Source of the DNA: a virus
IMG/VR virus record: IMGVR_UViG_3300020558_000217
Span: 41,600 to 105,599 of that record
Reading direction: 5' to 3' (one strand)
Length of the DNA stretch: 64,000 nt
Positions 50,583-59,634 of the stretch are shown one piece after another; within the stretch, counting starts at the first letter, position 1; each line of letters opens with the position of its first letter. The position numbers and the translations under genes are program-made. Under the pieces are notes generated by a model. The model worked only from the letters and a program-made list of their open reading frames with translations. It searched no databases and was not told the DNA's origin.

Positions 50583-53500
50583 ATGGCAGATAAAGATTTC
50601 GTCGTAAAAAATGGTCTAGTTACCGGAACTAATAACGTCACAATAGGTAACTCAGTATATATAGTTGCCAATGGCAACGTCGGCGTTGGCACTGATACCC
50701 CTAATGCTCTGGTGACTATTGTAGGTCCAACCACTAACGCAACTAATTTAAATATTAATGGTTTGACAGTAACTTATAATAGTAACACGTTTAATAATTC
50801 TTCCAATGTAGGCGGAGCTGCTATTGGTGGATATAATGCTAACGGTTTTGGCGTTTTAGGTAGATCTGGTCCTGGTATAGGCGTTATTGGTGTTGCTAAT
50901 GTTGGTGGTGGATATGGCGTTGGAGGTTACGCCCATTCAACGGCAGATTCTTTTTCGGTCGCAGGCTATTTTCTCAACCAAAGTAATGGTATTGGCGTTA
51001 GAGCAGCATCAGTTTCTGGTAGACCGTTCGTTGTTGCTAATGCCACAGTAGATATTATGACTGTGATTTCTAATGGTAATATTGGTATAGGAGATTCTTC
51101 TCCTGCAGTTAGATTAGTTGTTAATGGATCAATCAATGCTACTAGTATAAACGCTGCTTCTTATACAGTTGGAACATCATTCACTGCTAATTCTACTCTA
51201 GTAAACGTTGTTTCTTTATCAGTTTCTACTAACACATCTACCTTCGGTACAGCAGCCCGAATAGTTGCTAACGGCAACATCGGTATAGGAACTGCTACCC
51301 CTAATTCTCTAGTAACTATTGTAGGTCCGGCTGCTAATGCAACCAATTTAGATATTAATGGTTTGACAGTAACTTATAATAGTAACACATTCACTAATTC
51401 GGTAAATACTGGTGCTGCAGCTATTGGTGGATATAATGCTAACGGTTTTGGTGTTCTTGGTAAATCAGGGGCTGGTATAGGCGTTATTGGTGTTGCTAAT
51501 GTTGGTGGCGGTCAAGGAGTTGCAGGTTACGCCCATTCAACGGCAGATTCTTCTTCAATTGCAGGATATTTCTTTAATCAAAGTAATGGTACTGGAGTCT
51601 ATGCTAGATCTTTTGGCGGTAGACCATTCGTTGCTGCTAGTAATACTGCAGAATATATGAGCATTTCAGCTAACGGTAATATTGGTATAGGAGATTCAAC
51701 CCCTGCAGTTAGATTAGTTGTTAATGGATCAATCAATGCTACTAGTATAAACGCAGTTTCTCATACAGTTGGAACATCATTCACTGCCAATTCTACTCTA
51801 GTAAACGCTGTTTCGCTAGTAGTGTCAACTAACACTTCTACTTTTGGCACAGCAGCCCGAATAGTTGCCAATGGTAACATTGGCGTTGGTACTGCTACTC
51901 CTGGTGAAAAAATTACTGTCATTAGTACCGATAGTACAGGGGCTGCGGGATTTCAAACTTTATCTGGAACTGCGACAGCTCTGGGAGCTGCAGCTAATGC
52001 TGGCGTTGGAGCTTATATCCAATCTAGAACTGGTAGGCCATTAGTTGTTGCTAATAATACTACAGAATTTTTCCAAGTTGTTGCTAATGGCAACGTCGGC
52101 GTTGGCACTGCTACCCCTAATTCTCTAGTAACTATTGTAGGCCCAACCGCTAATGCTACTAACCTAGATATTAATGGTCTAACAGTTACCTATAATAGTA
52201 ACACATTCACCAGTTCTTCTAATGTAGGCGGAGCTGCTATTGGTGGGTATAACGCCAATGGTTTTGCTGTTCTTGGTAGATCTAGCGCTGGTATAGGTAT
52301 TGTTGGAGTTGCTAACTCTGGTAGCGGTATTGCTATTGCAGGTTATGCTCATGCAACAACTAATTCTTCTGCGCATGCAGGTTTTTTCTTGAATTCAAGT
52401 AATGGAATTGGCGTTAGAGCGGCGGTCTCAACAGGTGGTAGACCTTTCGTTGCTTCTAATGCTACTGTAGAATTTATGTCTGTTGAAGCTAATGGCAACA
52501 TTGGTTTCGGCAATTCATCGCCTAGATCTAAATTACATATAACCAGAAGTTCGGGCGCCAGCGCCGCTGGCGAAATATATTTGGATGAAGGTTTATATTG
52601 GTCCATGTTGAACAGTCGGTCGACCGTTGGCGCTTGGAATCCATTAGTACAAACTAATGATCATACTTTAATATATTCTGATGGTTCGGCTGATACTGGC
52701 GCTTTGGTCATTGGACCATGGTCTTCTGATAACAAAGGTATGCGTATCGCTAGTAATGGTAGCATTGGTATTGGTACTGCTACTCCTGGCGAAAGAATTA
52801 CTGTAATTAGCGCCGATGGTAGAGGAGCTGGATTTTTTCTATCCAATACAGGTAATGGTTTGAGTAGCAAAACTGAAAATGGTTTTGCTGGAATTATTGG
52901 TGTATCTAACTCTAGTTCATCATCTGTCGCTATTGCTGGTTACGCTAATACTGGATATGGTGGTTATTTTCAAACTTTCTTTGGGACGCAGACAGCTCTA
53001 GCAGCTGTAGCTAATGCTGGAGTTGCAGTTTACGCTCAATCCGGAACTGGTAGACCATTAGTTGTTGCTAATAATACTGTAGAATTTATGTCTGTTCAAG
53101 CTAATGGCGCTGTTTTATTTGCTGGCACTCATCATAATATATCCAGTCTCGGTGGAGTTTTTAGGACTGGCGCTGGCGATTATGGTGTTAGAATTTATCC
53201 AGGTGGCGGTAGTGATTCGAATACTGCTATATTACAATTCACAAACGCTGCTCAAAATACACAAACAGCCCAAATCGCAGTAAATTCTGCAGGTCTTTTT
53301 GTGGGTACTTCTGTTAGCACCTCTGTTTATTTTGTAGCCGGTGGTTCAGTAAAGGCCACATTAGATCCAAGTGGTAATTTCGTCGCCAATGGTAATATTA
53401 CTGCATTTGGCGCGACTTCCGACGAAAGATTGAAAGAAAATATTACACCATTTTCAAACACACTAGATAAAGTAAAAAGACTTCAAGGCGTTACTTATAA

Positions 53501-53720
53501 TTGGAAAAAAGGAACCGCTGAACGTGATTTTGCTGGTATCAATAATGATATTGGTTTGATTGCACAGAACGTCCAAGAAGTATTTCCAGATCTAGTTCGT
53601 GAAAGCGAAGACGGTTATCTTTCTTTGCGCGATAGAGGTTTGTTTGCAATTCTAATCGAAGCAATCAAAGAACAACAAAATCAAATTGATGAACTTAAAA
53701 AAATGTTGGAGAATAAATAA
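50583..53720 (+). CDS. Long tail fibre with S74 chaperone, 1045 aa
   Basis: Attachment start ADKDFVVKNGLVTGTNNVTI, followed by three large repeats: NGNIGIGTATPNSLVTIVG, NATNLDINGLTVTYNSNTF, AAIGGYNANGFGVLGKSGAG, IGVIGVANVGGGQG, VAGYAHSTADSSSIAGYF and GRPFV. The C-terminal 115 residues are a peptidase S74 chaperone (SDERLKENITPFSNTLDKVK, then VTYNWKKGTAERDFAG, GLIAQNVQEVFPDLV, coiled-coil end). A tail fibre that folds with a self-cleaving chaperone. RBS AGGGAACC before ATG. Confidence 0.88.
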   Translation: MADKDFVVKNGLVTGTNNVTIGNSVYIVANGNVGVGTDTPNALVTIVGPTTNATNLNINGLTVTYNSNTFNNSSNVGGAAIGGYNANGFGVLGRSGPGIGVIGVANVGGGYGVGGYAHSTADSFSVAGYFLNQSNGIGVRAASVSGRPFVVANATVDIMTVISNGNIGIGDSSPAVRLVVNGSINATSINAASYTVGTSFTANSTLVNVVSLSVSTNTSTFGTAARIVANGNIGIGTATPNSLVTIVGPAANATNLDINGLTVTYNSNTFTNSVNTGAAAIGGYNANGFGVLGKSGAGIGVIGVANVGGGQGVAGYAHSTADSSSIAGYFFNQSNGTGVYARSFGGRPFVAASNTAEYMSISANGNIGIGDSTPAVRLVVNGSINATSINAVSHTVGTSFTANSTLVNAVSLVVSTNTSTFGTAARIVANGNIGVGTATPGEKITVISTDSTGAAGFQTLSGTATALGAAANAGVGAYIQSRTGRPLVVANNTTEFFQVVANGNVGVGTATPNSLVTIVGPTANATNLDINGLTVTYNSNTFTSSSNVGGAAIGGYNANGFAVLGRSSAGIGIVGVANSGSGIAIAGYAHATTNSSAHAGFFLNSSNGIGVRAAVSTGGRPFVASNATVEFMSVEANGNIGFGNSSPRSKLHITRSSGASAAGEIYLDEGLYWSMLNSRSTVGAWNPLVQTNDHTLIYSDGSADTGALVIGPWSSDNKGMRIASNGSIGIGTATPGERITVISADGRGAGFFLSNTGNGLSSKTENGFAGIIGVSNSSSSSVAIAGYANTGYGGYFQTFFGTQTALAAVANAGVAVYAQSGTGRPLVVANNTVEFMSVQANGAVLFAGTHHNISSLGGVFRTGAGDYGVRIYPGGGSDSNTAILQFTNAAQNTQTAQIAVNSAGLFVGTSVSTSVYFVAGGSVKATLDPSGNFVANGNITAFGATSDERLKENITPFSNTLDKVKRLQGVTYNWKKGTAERDFAGINNDIGLIAQNVQEVFPDLVRESEDGYLSLRDRGLFAILIEAIKEQQNQIDELKKMLENK
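50665..52500 (+). repeat. Three long direct repeats in fibre gene
   Basis: Three related units of about 400 bases start near 50665, 51265 and 52080, each coding the NGNIG, LDINGLTVTYN, GGYNANGFG and YAHSTAD blocks. Many stretches are nearly identical in DNA, so recombination could change copy number. A fourth, partial copy of the NGxIGIGTATPGE block lies at about 52755-52830. Confidence 0.75.
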
Positions 53721-54436
53721 TGCCAACACCGAGTACTGGCGCTATATCATTTTCTGACATTGCAAGTATTGTTTATAACAATGCAACAGCTCAAATAAGT
53801 TTAAATGATACTAATGTTAGAATTTTATTAGATGTTCCTACTAGTGCAGCGCAGATAAGTATGACAAATGCACGAGGCAAACCTGTAGCAGGAAGTAATA
53901 GTTACAGCACTCCTGGAACGTATACATTTCTAACTCTTCCATATCAAACATTAAATGTTGATGTCAGAGGTGCTGGTGGCGGCGGTGGAGGTGGCGGAAC
54001 ATTTTTTTACCCATGCGGGTTTTTAGGCGATTGCCCTGGTTTGCCTGGCACAAATGGCGGAGAATCAAGATTTGTTTCTTCAACTCCAGTAATTGGAGGA
54101 GGCGGGTTTGGTGGAAATAGTGCACCGGGGTGCGGCGGAAGTGGTCCTGGGGGAGGAAACGGAACTGGTTCTGGTGGCACTAATCAAGGCGCAGGCGGCG
54201 GCGCTGGTGGCGCTGGAGGAGATCCAAATGGTGGATGCGGCGGCCTATCGGGTGGTACAGGAAATAGACAGACTAAATCTTGGACTTTCAATTCTACAGC
54301 GGGTCATCCTACTTGGTCAACAAGTTATCAGGTAGTAGTAGGTCAAGGCGGCGCTGGTGGTGGCGGAAATCCTACATGGGGCGGCGGCACCGGTGGAACA
54401 GGTGCCAATGGTTCTGTTTTGATATCTTGGAGTTAA
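53720..54436 (+). CDS. Glycine-rich adhesin-like protein, 238 aa
   Basis: N-terminal anchor STGAISFSDIASIVYN, AQISLNDTNVRILLD, ISMTNARGK (residues 5-55), then a beta domain, and from residue 85 long Gly runs (GAGGGGGGGGTF, GGGGFGGN, GGSGPGGG, GGAGGAGG) broken by short variable words, ending GTGANGSVLISWS. Gly-rich motifs around variable loops recall the polyglycine sandwich of T2 gp38-type adhesins. Probably a receptor-binding tip protein; starts right at the fibre's stop. Confidence 0.65.
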   Translation: MPTPSTGAISFSDIASIVYNNATAQISLNDTNVRILLDVPTSAAQISMTNARGKPVAGSNSYSTPGTYTFLTLPYQTLNVDVRGAGGGGGGGGTFFYPCGFLGDCPGLPGTNGGESRFVSSTPVIGGGGFGGNSAPGCGGSGPGGGNGTGSGGTNQGAGGGAGGAGGDPNGGCGGLSGGTGNRQTKSWTFNSTAGHPTWSTSYQVVVGQGGAGGGGNPTWGGGTGGTGANGSVLISWS

Positions 54437-54438
54437 AC

Positions 54439-54996
54439 ATGACAGAAAAATTTTTTATTCAAATTAAAAACAATAAACCATATGAGCACCCGATTGCAGA
54501 ATGGAACATGAGATTACTTTTTTCAGATTTTGATCCTGACAATCCACCAGAAGGTTATGCTAGATTTATAAGAAAGCCATTACCAGACGTCGCAATTCAT
54601 CAAAAACTTTCTTCTGTTCATTATATTAGTGACGAGGAGTTATCTAAAGAATACAATACTGAAATATGGACAGATCATTACGAAATAACATCGCTTTCTG
54701 AAGAAGAAATAATACAATTAGCTATTCAATCTGTAAAAGATTATAATGAGAACATGAGAAAAATTATGAATGCGCCGTATTCTGCGCCTGACGATGGCAA
54801 TTATTATATTTGGTCTGTTTCTTCTAACAATTGGATTAAAAAACCTGAGAATTTTGATGAATTGTTATCAAAATATTATAAAAAAATAAAAGAATACGGA
54901 TTATTAGAAACTAGACCCGAAGACTTAGATAAAATAGACAAAACACAATTATTAGAATTGCAGAATTTATTTAACGAACTTGTGATTGATAAATAG
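54439..54996 (+). CDS. Putative fibre-assembly-type protein, 185 aa
   Basis: Start at ATG 54439 (RBS GGAG). Sequence EKFFIQIKNNKPYEHPIAEW and DPDNPPEGYARFIRKPLPDV, then YNTEIWTDHYEITSLSEEEI, is a pattern of small proteins beside phage fibre genes. The remainder is helical with SAPDDGNYYIWSVSSNNW. It could be a chaperone for the fibre and adhesin upstream. Function not shown. Confidence 0.55.
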   Translation: MTEKFFIQIKNNKPYEHPIAEWNMRLLFSDFDPDNPPEGYARFIRKPLPDVAIHQKLSSVHYISDEELSKEYNTEIWTDHYEITSLSEEEIIQLAIQSVKDYNENMRKIMNAPYSAPDDGNYYIWSVSSNNWIKKPENFDELLSKYYKKIKEYGLLETRPEDLDKIDKTQLLELQNLFNELVIDK

Positions 54997-54998
54997 TC

Positions 54999-55202
54999 AT
55001 GAAAGACGTTAAAGAAGTTTGGAAAGAAAGAAGTAAAAAATCTAAAGAAAGATTAGAAGTTTGCAATCAATGCGAAAAATTCGATAAGACATTTTTTACA
55101 TGTAAAGAATGTGGATGTTTTATGAAATTTAAAACTCTATTCCCCGAATCTAGATGTCCGCTCGCTAAGTGGAATAGTTACTCAGAAAATCAGGAACAAT
55201 AA
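54999..55202 (+). CDS. Small zinc-ribbon protein, 67 aa
   Basis: VCNQCEKFDKTFFTCKECGCFM with RCPLAKW at the end: the C-x2-C...C-x2-C-G-C...CP..KW pattern of small phage zinc proteins (DUF6171-like). Binds one zinc, role unknown. Immediately precedes the neck gene; the ATG lies just after a possible GATAAATA promoter-like string. Confidence 0.65.
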   Translation: MKDVKEVWKERSKKSKERLEVCNQCEKFDKTFFTCKECGCFMKFKTLFPESRCPLAKWNSYSENQEQ

Positions 55203-55943
55203 ATGGCAATCCCAACAACAAGAGCAGAATTTGTTGAAAATTGTTTACGAAGATTGGGTAAACCAGTCATCGAAATAAACGTTGACGATGACCAAGTTTC
55301 CGATCGTATTGACGAAGCTCTACGATATTTTTGGGATTATCACTTTGATGGTTCTGAAAAAACATATTACAAAAGACAAATTGATCAAACTGATATAGAT
55401 AACAAGTATATTACGCTTCCAGAAAATATTATTGGCGCTGTAAACATTTTTCCTCTTGGTTCAGCTCTTGGTTTGAACAACTTATTCAATATTCGTTATC
55501 AAATTGCGCTTAATGATCTTTATACTCTAACATCTGTTTCAATGGTTCCATATTATATGGCCATGAATCATGTTCAGTTTCTTGAACAGATGCTAGTCGG
55601 TCAACAACCATTGAGATACAATCGTCATATTAATAAACTATATATTGATATGTCTTGGGATCAAATTGCTGTTGGTAATTATTTAATCGTTGAAGCATAT
55701 CAAGTCGTAGATCCTGATGTTTATACTGATGCATGGGCTGATAGATGGTTAGGTAGATATGCAGCTTGTTTAATCAAACAGCAATGGGGTCAAAACCTTA
55801 AGAAGTTTGAAGGTATGAAAATGCCAGGTGGACTGACTTTTAATGGTCAAAAAATATACGATGAAGCCACTCAGGAAAGAGCAGATCTAGAGCGTGAAAT
55901 GATTTACAGCTATAGTTTACCAGCAACCGATATGATCGGATAA
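55203..55943 (+). CDS. 13: gp13, neck protein
   Basis: 246 residues (T4: 309). RRLGKPVIEINVDDDQVSDR, IDEALRYFWDYHFDGSE, NKYITLPENIIGAVNIFPLG and WADRWLGRYAACLIKQQWG are conserved gp13 features. With gp14 it forms the neck that closes the filled head. Followed by gp14, gp15, gp16, gp17 as in T4. Confidence 0.88.
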   Translation: MAIPTTRAEFVENCLRRLGKPVIEINVDDDQVSDRIDEALRYFWDYHFDGSEKTYYKRQIDQTDIDNKYITLPENIIGAVNIFPLGSALGLNNLFNIRYQIALNDLYTLTSVSMVPYYMAMNHVQFLEQMLVGQQPLRYNRHINKLYIDMSWDQIAVGNYLIVEAYQVVDPDVYTDAWADRWLGRYAACLIKQQWGQNLKKFEGMKMPGGLTFNGQKIYDEATQERADLEREMIYSYSLPATDMIG

Positions 55944-55945
55944 TC

Positions 55946-56674
55946 ATGGCCACCAATTTTTTCTTCAATAATTTTCAAGCATCTCAGGAGCAGCTGCTTC
56001 TTGAGAATTTGATTGTTGAATCAATAAAAATATACGGCCACGATATATACTACGTTCCACGTAAATTAAATAATTACGATGACGTTTATGGAGCAGACGA
56101 TCAATCTTCATATGAAGTAGCATATCCAATAGAAATGTATATTAAATCTATTGATGGATTCAGCGGCGATCAAGAATTCCTTTCTAAGTTTGGCGTTGAA
56201 ATCCGTAATCAAGTTGTGTTCTCGGTCGCTCGTAGAATTTTTAACGATGAAGTCGGAGAGTTTACTACTCAGGTAAGACCAAACGAAGGAGACTTAATTT
56301 GGTTTCCATTAAATCAAAGAGCCTTTCAAATAAAATATGTAAACAAGTATGAAATGTTCTATCAGCTTGGAGCTTTGCAGACATGGGAAATGACCTGTGA
56401 AGTATTCGAGTATTCAGGCGAACTTATTAATACTGGTATTCCTGAAATAGATGCTATTCAGAAAAAGTATGATACTAATATTCTTGATTGGGTCATTAAA
56501 CAAGAAAGTTCAATCAAAACTCCTATCTTAACTGAAGACGGAGATTACATAGTTCTGGAAAATTCTTCAATGAACGATCTTATACCTGCTTCTGATAATG
56601 ATGAAATACAACAAGAGTCAGATTTATTTGTAGACTTTAGTTCAATAGATCCATTTAGCGAAGGTAAAATTTAA
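55946..56674 (+). CDS. 14: gp14, neck protein
   Basis: 242 residues (T4: 256). LIVESIKIYGHDIYYVPRKL, QSSYEVAYPIEMYIKSIDG, FLSKFGVEIRNQVVFSVARR and GALQTWEMTCEVFEYSGE are hallmarks. Its stop overlaps the start of gp15 by one base (TAATG), showing coupling. Confidence 0.9.
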   Translation: MATNFFFNNFQASQEQLLLENLIVESIKIYGHDIYYVPRKLNNYDDVYGADDQSSYEVAYPIEMYIKSIDGFSGDQEFLSKFGVEIRNQVVFSVARRIFNDEVGEFTTQVRPNEGDLIWFPLNQRAFQIKYVNKYEMFYQLGALQTWEMTCEVFEYSGELINTGIPEIDAIQKKYDTNILDWVIKQESSIKTPILTEDGDYIVLENSSMNDLIPASDNDEIQQESDLFVDFSSIDPFSEGKI

Positions 56675-57531
56675 TGTTTGGTTCACCGTTTTATTTTGGT
56701 CTTATAAGAAAATATGTAATTCTCATGGGAACTTTGCTAAATCAGATTCGTATTACTAGAACAAACACAGCCGGGGATGTTACTGCTCTTTTAAGAGTGC
56801 CAATTACATATGCTCCTAAAGATAAAATGCTGGCTCGTATTACACAAGATCCAGGTTTAGACGCCCAAACAGCAGTAGCGCCATTGCCTATGATCTCTTT
56901 CGAGATGGGCAAAATGGTTTACGATGGCTCTAGAAAATTAAACACTATTGGTAAGGTTTCTGTCAAAGACGCTACTGACGCTGATAAGTTCAAATATCAA
57001 TATAATCCTGTTCCTTACAATATAGATTTTAAGGTTTTTATCTACGCTAAAAACGCTGAAGATGGAACTAAAATTATTGAACAGATACTTCCATATTTTA
57101 CTCCAGATTGGACTACCACTTGTAATTTAATTCCTGAAGTTAATGTTACAATGGACATACCAATCATTCTAAATAACATTAGTTATTCTGATAATTACGA
57201 TGGAGCTTATACTGAAAGAAGAGCTATAATTTGGCAGTTGGACTTTGTTTTGAAGGGGTATCTTTACGGACCTGTTAAATCTTCTGGTATCATTAAGTTC
57301 GTCAGAACACAGTTTTATATACCCTCTACAAATACTGCCGCTCAGGGTAGAGGTATAACTCAAATGGCAGAGAAGGTAACAGTTCAGCCAGGTTTAGACG
57401 CTAATGGCAATCCTATAAATTACTATGGTGGCCCAAACGCCAACACAGGAACTGTGCCTTATATTGAAATAAATTCTGATGATGATTATGGTTTCATAAC
57501 TCAAATCTATAACACTGATGAGATTGAATGA
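56674..57531 (+). CDS. 15: gp15, tail sheath stabiliser / terminator
   Basis: 285 residues (T4: 272). SPFYFGLIRKYVILMGTLLN, QIRITR, VPITYAPKDKMLAR, PMISFEMGKMVYDGSRKLN match T4 gp15, the hexameric ring that caps the sheath and joins the head. ATGA overlap with gp16. Confidence 0.92.
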   Translation: MFGSPFYFGLIRKYVILMGTLLNQIRITRTNTAGDVTALLRVPITYAPKDKMLARITQDPGLDAQTAVAPLPMISFEMGKMVYDGSRKLNTIGKVSVKDATDADKFKYQYNPVPYNIDFKVFIYAKNAEDGTKIIEQILPYFTPDWTTTCNLIPEVNVTMDIPIILNNISYSDNYDGAYTERRAIIWQLDFVLKGYLYGPVKSSGIIKFVRTQFYIPSTNTAAQGRGITQMAEKVTVQPGLDANGNPINYYGGPNANTGTVPYIEINSDDDYGFITQIYNTDEIE

Positions 57532-57935
57532 CAGAAAAAAATGATGAAACGGATAAGAATCTTACTCCGTTACAATATGAAAAACAAATTGACAATTTGA
57601 TAGCAAAAGCTCATGATGATTCTGCTAGAAGTGATTTCGAAGCAGCTCGAGCTAATCTTTACGAAGTTATTCAAACAGGTCAAGAAGCAATTGATAAGCT
57701 ATCTGAAATAGCTGGTCAATCGCAGCATCCACGTGCGTTCGAAGTTCTTGCTAAGTTGATGGATACAGTTGTCAACACCAATAAAGAACTGTTAGAATTA
57801 CAAACAAAAATAAGAGACATTGACGCTAAGGATTCTCCTATAAGCGAAAAAGCTCAGACTATCAATAACAATCTATTTGTAGGATCGACAGCAGAGTTAC
57901 AAAAAGTTCTTAAGGATATGAAGAACAATGAATGA
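57528..57935 (+). CDS. 16: gp16, small terminase subunit
   Basis: 135 residues (T4: 164). Helical, charged, with DDSARSDFEAARANLYEVIQ, HPRAFEVLAKLMDTVVNTNK ELLELQ and a C-terminal NNLFVGSTAELQKVLK, as in T4-like small terminases. Forms the ring that recognises DNA and stimulates gp17. It overlaps gp17 by eight bases, as in T4. Confidence 0.9.
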   Translation: MTEKNDETDKNLTPLQYEKQIDNLIAKAHDDSARSDFEAARANLYEVIQTGQEAIDKLSEIAGQSQHPRAFEVLAKLMDTVVNTNKELLELQTKIRDIDAKDSPISEKAQTINNNLFVGSTAELQKVLKDMKNNE

Positions 57936-59568
57936 ATTGACTGGCGGTTATAAGGGTAATGTTCTATTAAAGAAAACTAATCAGAACATTGAATGGACTC
58001 CGGAATTAGTCCAGGAGTATGTTAAGTGTCAACAAGATCCTATCTATTTTACTGAAAATTATATGAAGATCATCTCAATTAACGAGGGTCTTACAAGTTT
58101 TAAAATGTATGATTATCAGAAGGATATGGTTAGATCTTTCAAAGATAATCGTTATTCTATAGTCACAACTGCTCGTCAGGCTGGTAAATCAACAACAACT
58201 TGCGCATTCATCCTTTGGTATATCATTTTCCATCCTGATAAAACTGTCGCTCTTTTGGCGAATAAAGGCGATACGGCTCGAGAAATTCTAGGTCGAGTTC
58301 AGCTCGCCTATCAACATCTACCTAAATGGCTACAGCAGGGTGTGGTTGAATGGAACAAAGGTTCGTTTGTTCTAGAAAACAATTCTCGTGTTTTGGCAGC
58401 GGCAACTTCAGCCAGCGCCATCCGTGGTTATACTATCAACCTTCTATTCATCGACGAAGCAGCGTTCATTGAAAATTGGGACGAATTTTTCACATCGGTT
58501 TATCCTACTATCTCATCAGGTTCAGAATCAAAGATTATTCTAGTTTCTACCCCTAATGGTCTAAATCATTTCCACGCTACTTGGGCTAATGCTCAAAAAG
58601 GTCAAAATGGTTATCATCCTATTCTTGTTCACTGGACTAGTGTTCCAGGTAGAGATGAAAAATGGAAATCTGAAACCATAGCAGGTATGAACTTCGACCT
58701 AGAGAAGTTTGATCAGGAATACAATTGTGAGTTCTTGGGGTCATCAGGAACACTTATTGCTGGTTGGAAACTCAAAGAACTGGTTTCTAGTAACCCTATC
58801 TTACAAAAAGATGGTTTGACTCAATTCAAGCCAGTAGAACCGAATCATGTATATATGATGGTATGCGACGTTTCTAGAGGCAAAGGATTAGACTATTCAG
58901 CGTTTCAGCTTATAGATGTTACAAATATGCCTTACCAACAGGTCGGAGTTTATAGAAATAATGCTATCACTCCTTTAGATTATGCTGATATTATTCATAG
59001 AACTGCTAAGGCATATAATAACGCCTCTGTGTTGGTTGAAGTAAATGATATTGGCGAACAAGTTTCAACTTCATTAAACTATGATTTTGGTTATGAGAAT
59101 GTTCTTTTTACTGAGAATGCAGGAAGATCTGGTAAAAGGATCACAACTGGATTTGGTGGAGGGAGCGTTGATAAAGGTATCCGTACCACTAAAATCGTCA
59201 AATCTATAGGTTGTTCTATATTAAAGCTACTTATAGAACAGAATCAATTAATCGTTAACGATATAAACACGATTAGCGAGTTAGGAACCTTTTCTAAAAA
59301 AGGAACTTCGTATGAAGCCGAGCCAGGGAAACACGACGATTTGGTAATGTGTTTGGTTCTATTTGCTTGGCTTTCAGACCAACAATATTTTAAAGATTAT
59401 ACTAATATTAATACTCTTATGTCACTGAGAGACAAAACTGAAGATGATATGGAGCAAGATTTGGCCCCATTCGGCTTTGTAGATTCTGGGAGAGATGATT
59501 TCGTTGAGGAAGAATATGAAAGATTTGTAGGCGACTCTTGGATGTGGAATCATCCGCAAGACTTCTAA
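57928..59568 (+). CDS. 17: gp17, large terminase subunit
   Basis: 546 residues (T4: 610). ATPase: Walker A ARQAGKST at 82-89, Walker B LLFIDEAA at 172-179, coupling motif VSTPNG. Nuclease domain (RNase H fold) from about residue 305: MVCDVSRGKGLDYSAF, and KHDDLVMCLVL near the end with acidic catalytic residues. Packages and cuts the DNA concatemer with gp16 and the gp20 portal. Confidence 0.96.
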   Translation: MNELTGGYKGNVLLKKTNQNIEWTPELVQEYVKCQQDPIYFTENYMKIISINEGLTSFKMYDYQKDMVRSFKDNRYSIVTTARQAGKSTTTCAFILWYIIFHPDKTVALLANKGDTAREILGRVQLAYQHLPKWLQQGVVEWNKGSFVLENNSRVLAAATSASAIRGYTINLLFIDEAAFIENWDEFFTSVYPTISSGSESKIILVSTPNGLNHFHATWANAQKGQNGYHPILVHWTSVPGRDEKWKSETIAGMNFDLEKFDQEYNCEFLGSSGTLIAGWKLKELVSSNPILQKDGLTQFKPVEPNHVYMMVCDVSRGKGLDYSAFQLIDVTNMPYQQVGVYRNNAITPLDYADIIHRTAKAYNNASVLVEVNDIGEQVSTSLNYDFGYENVLFTENAGRSGKRITTGFGGGSVDKGIRTTKIVKSIGCSILKLLIEQNQLIVNDINTISELGTFSKKGTSYEAEPGKHDDLVMCLVLFAWLSDQQYFKDYTNINTLMSLRDKTEDDMEQDLAPFGFVDSGRDDFVEEEYERFVGDSWMWNHPQDF

Positions 59569-59580
59569 AAAAGCCCTTTT

Positions 59581-59588
59581 TATAAATA
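59581..59588 (+). promoter_or_regulatory. T4-type late promoter for tail sheath
   Basis: Exact TATAAATA, 46 bases before the sheath ATG at 59635, in the gap after gp17. Confidence 0.75.
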
Positions 59589-59634
59589 CAAAAAACAAAT
59601 ATACGAATGTTCTCGTAATAGGGAGAAAATAAAA

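Noticed and set aside
59568-59582. AAAAAGCCCTTTTT after gp17 as terminator
   Set aside because: A/T-only stem with GCCC loop, too weak; the late promoter overlaps its end.
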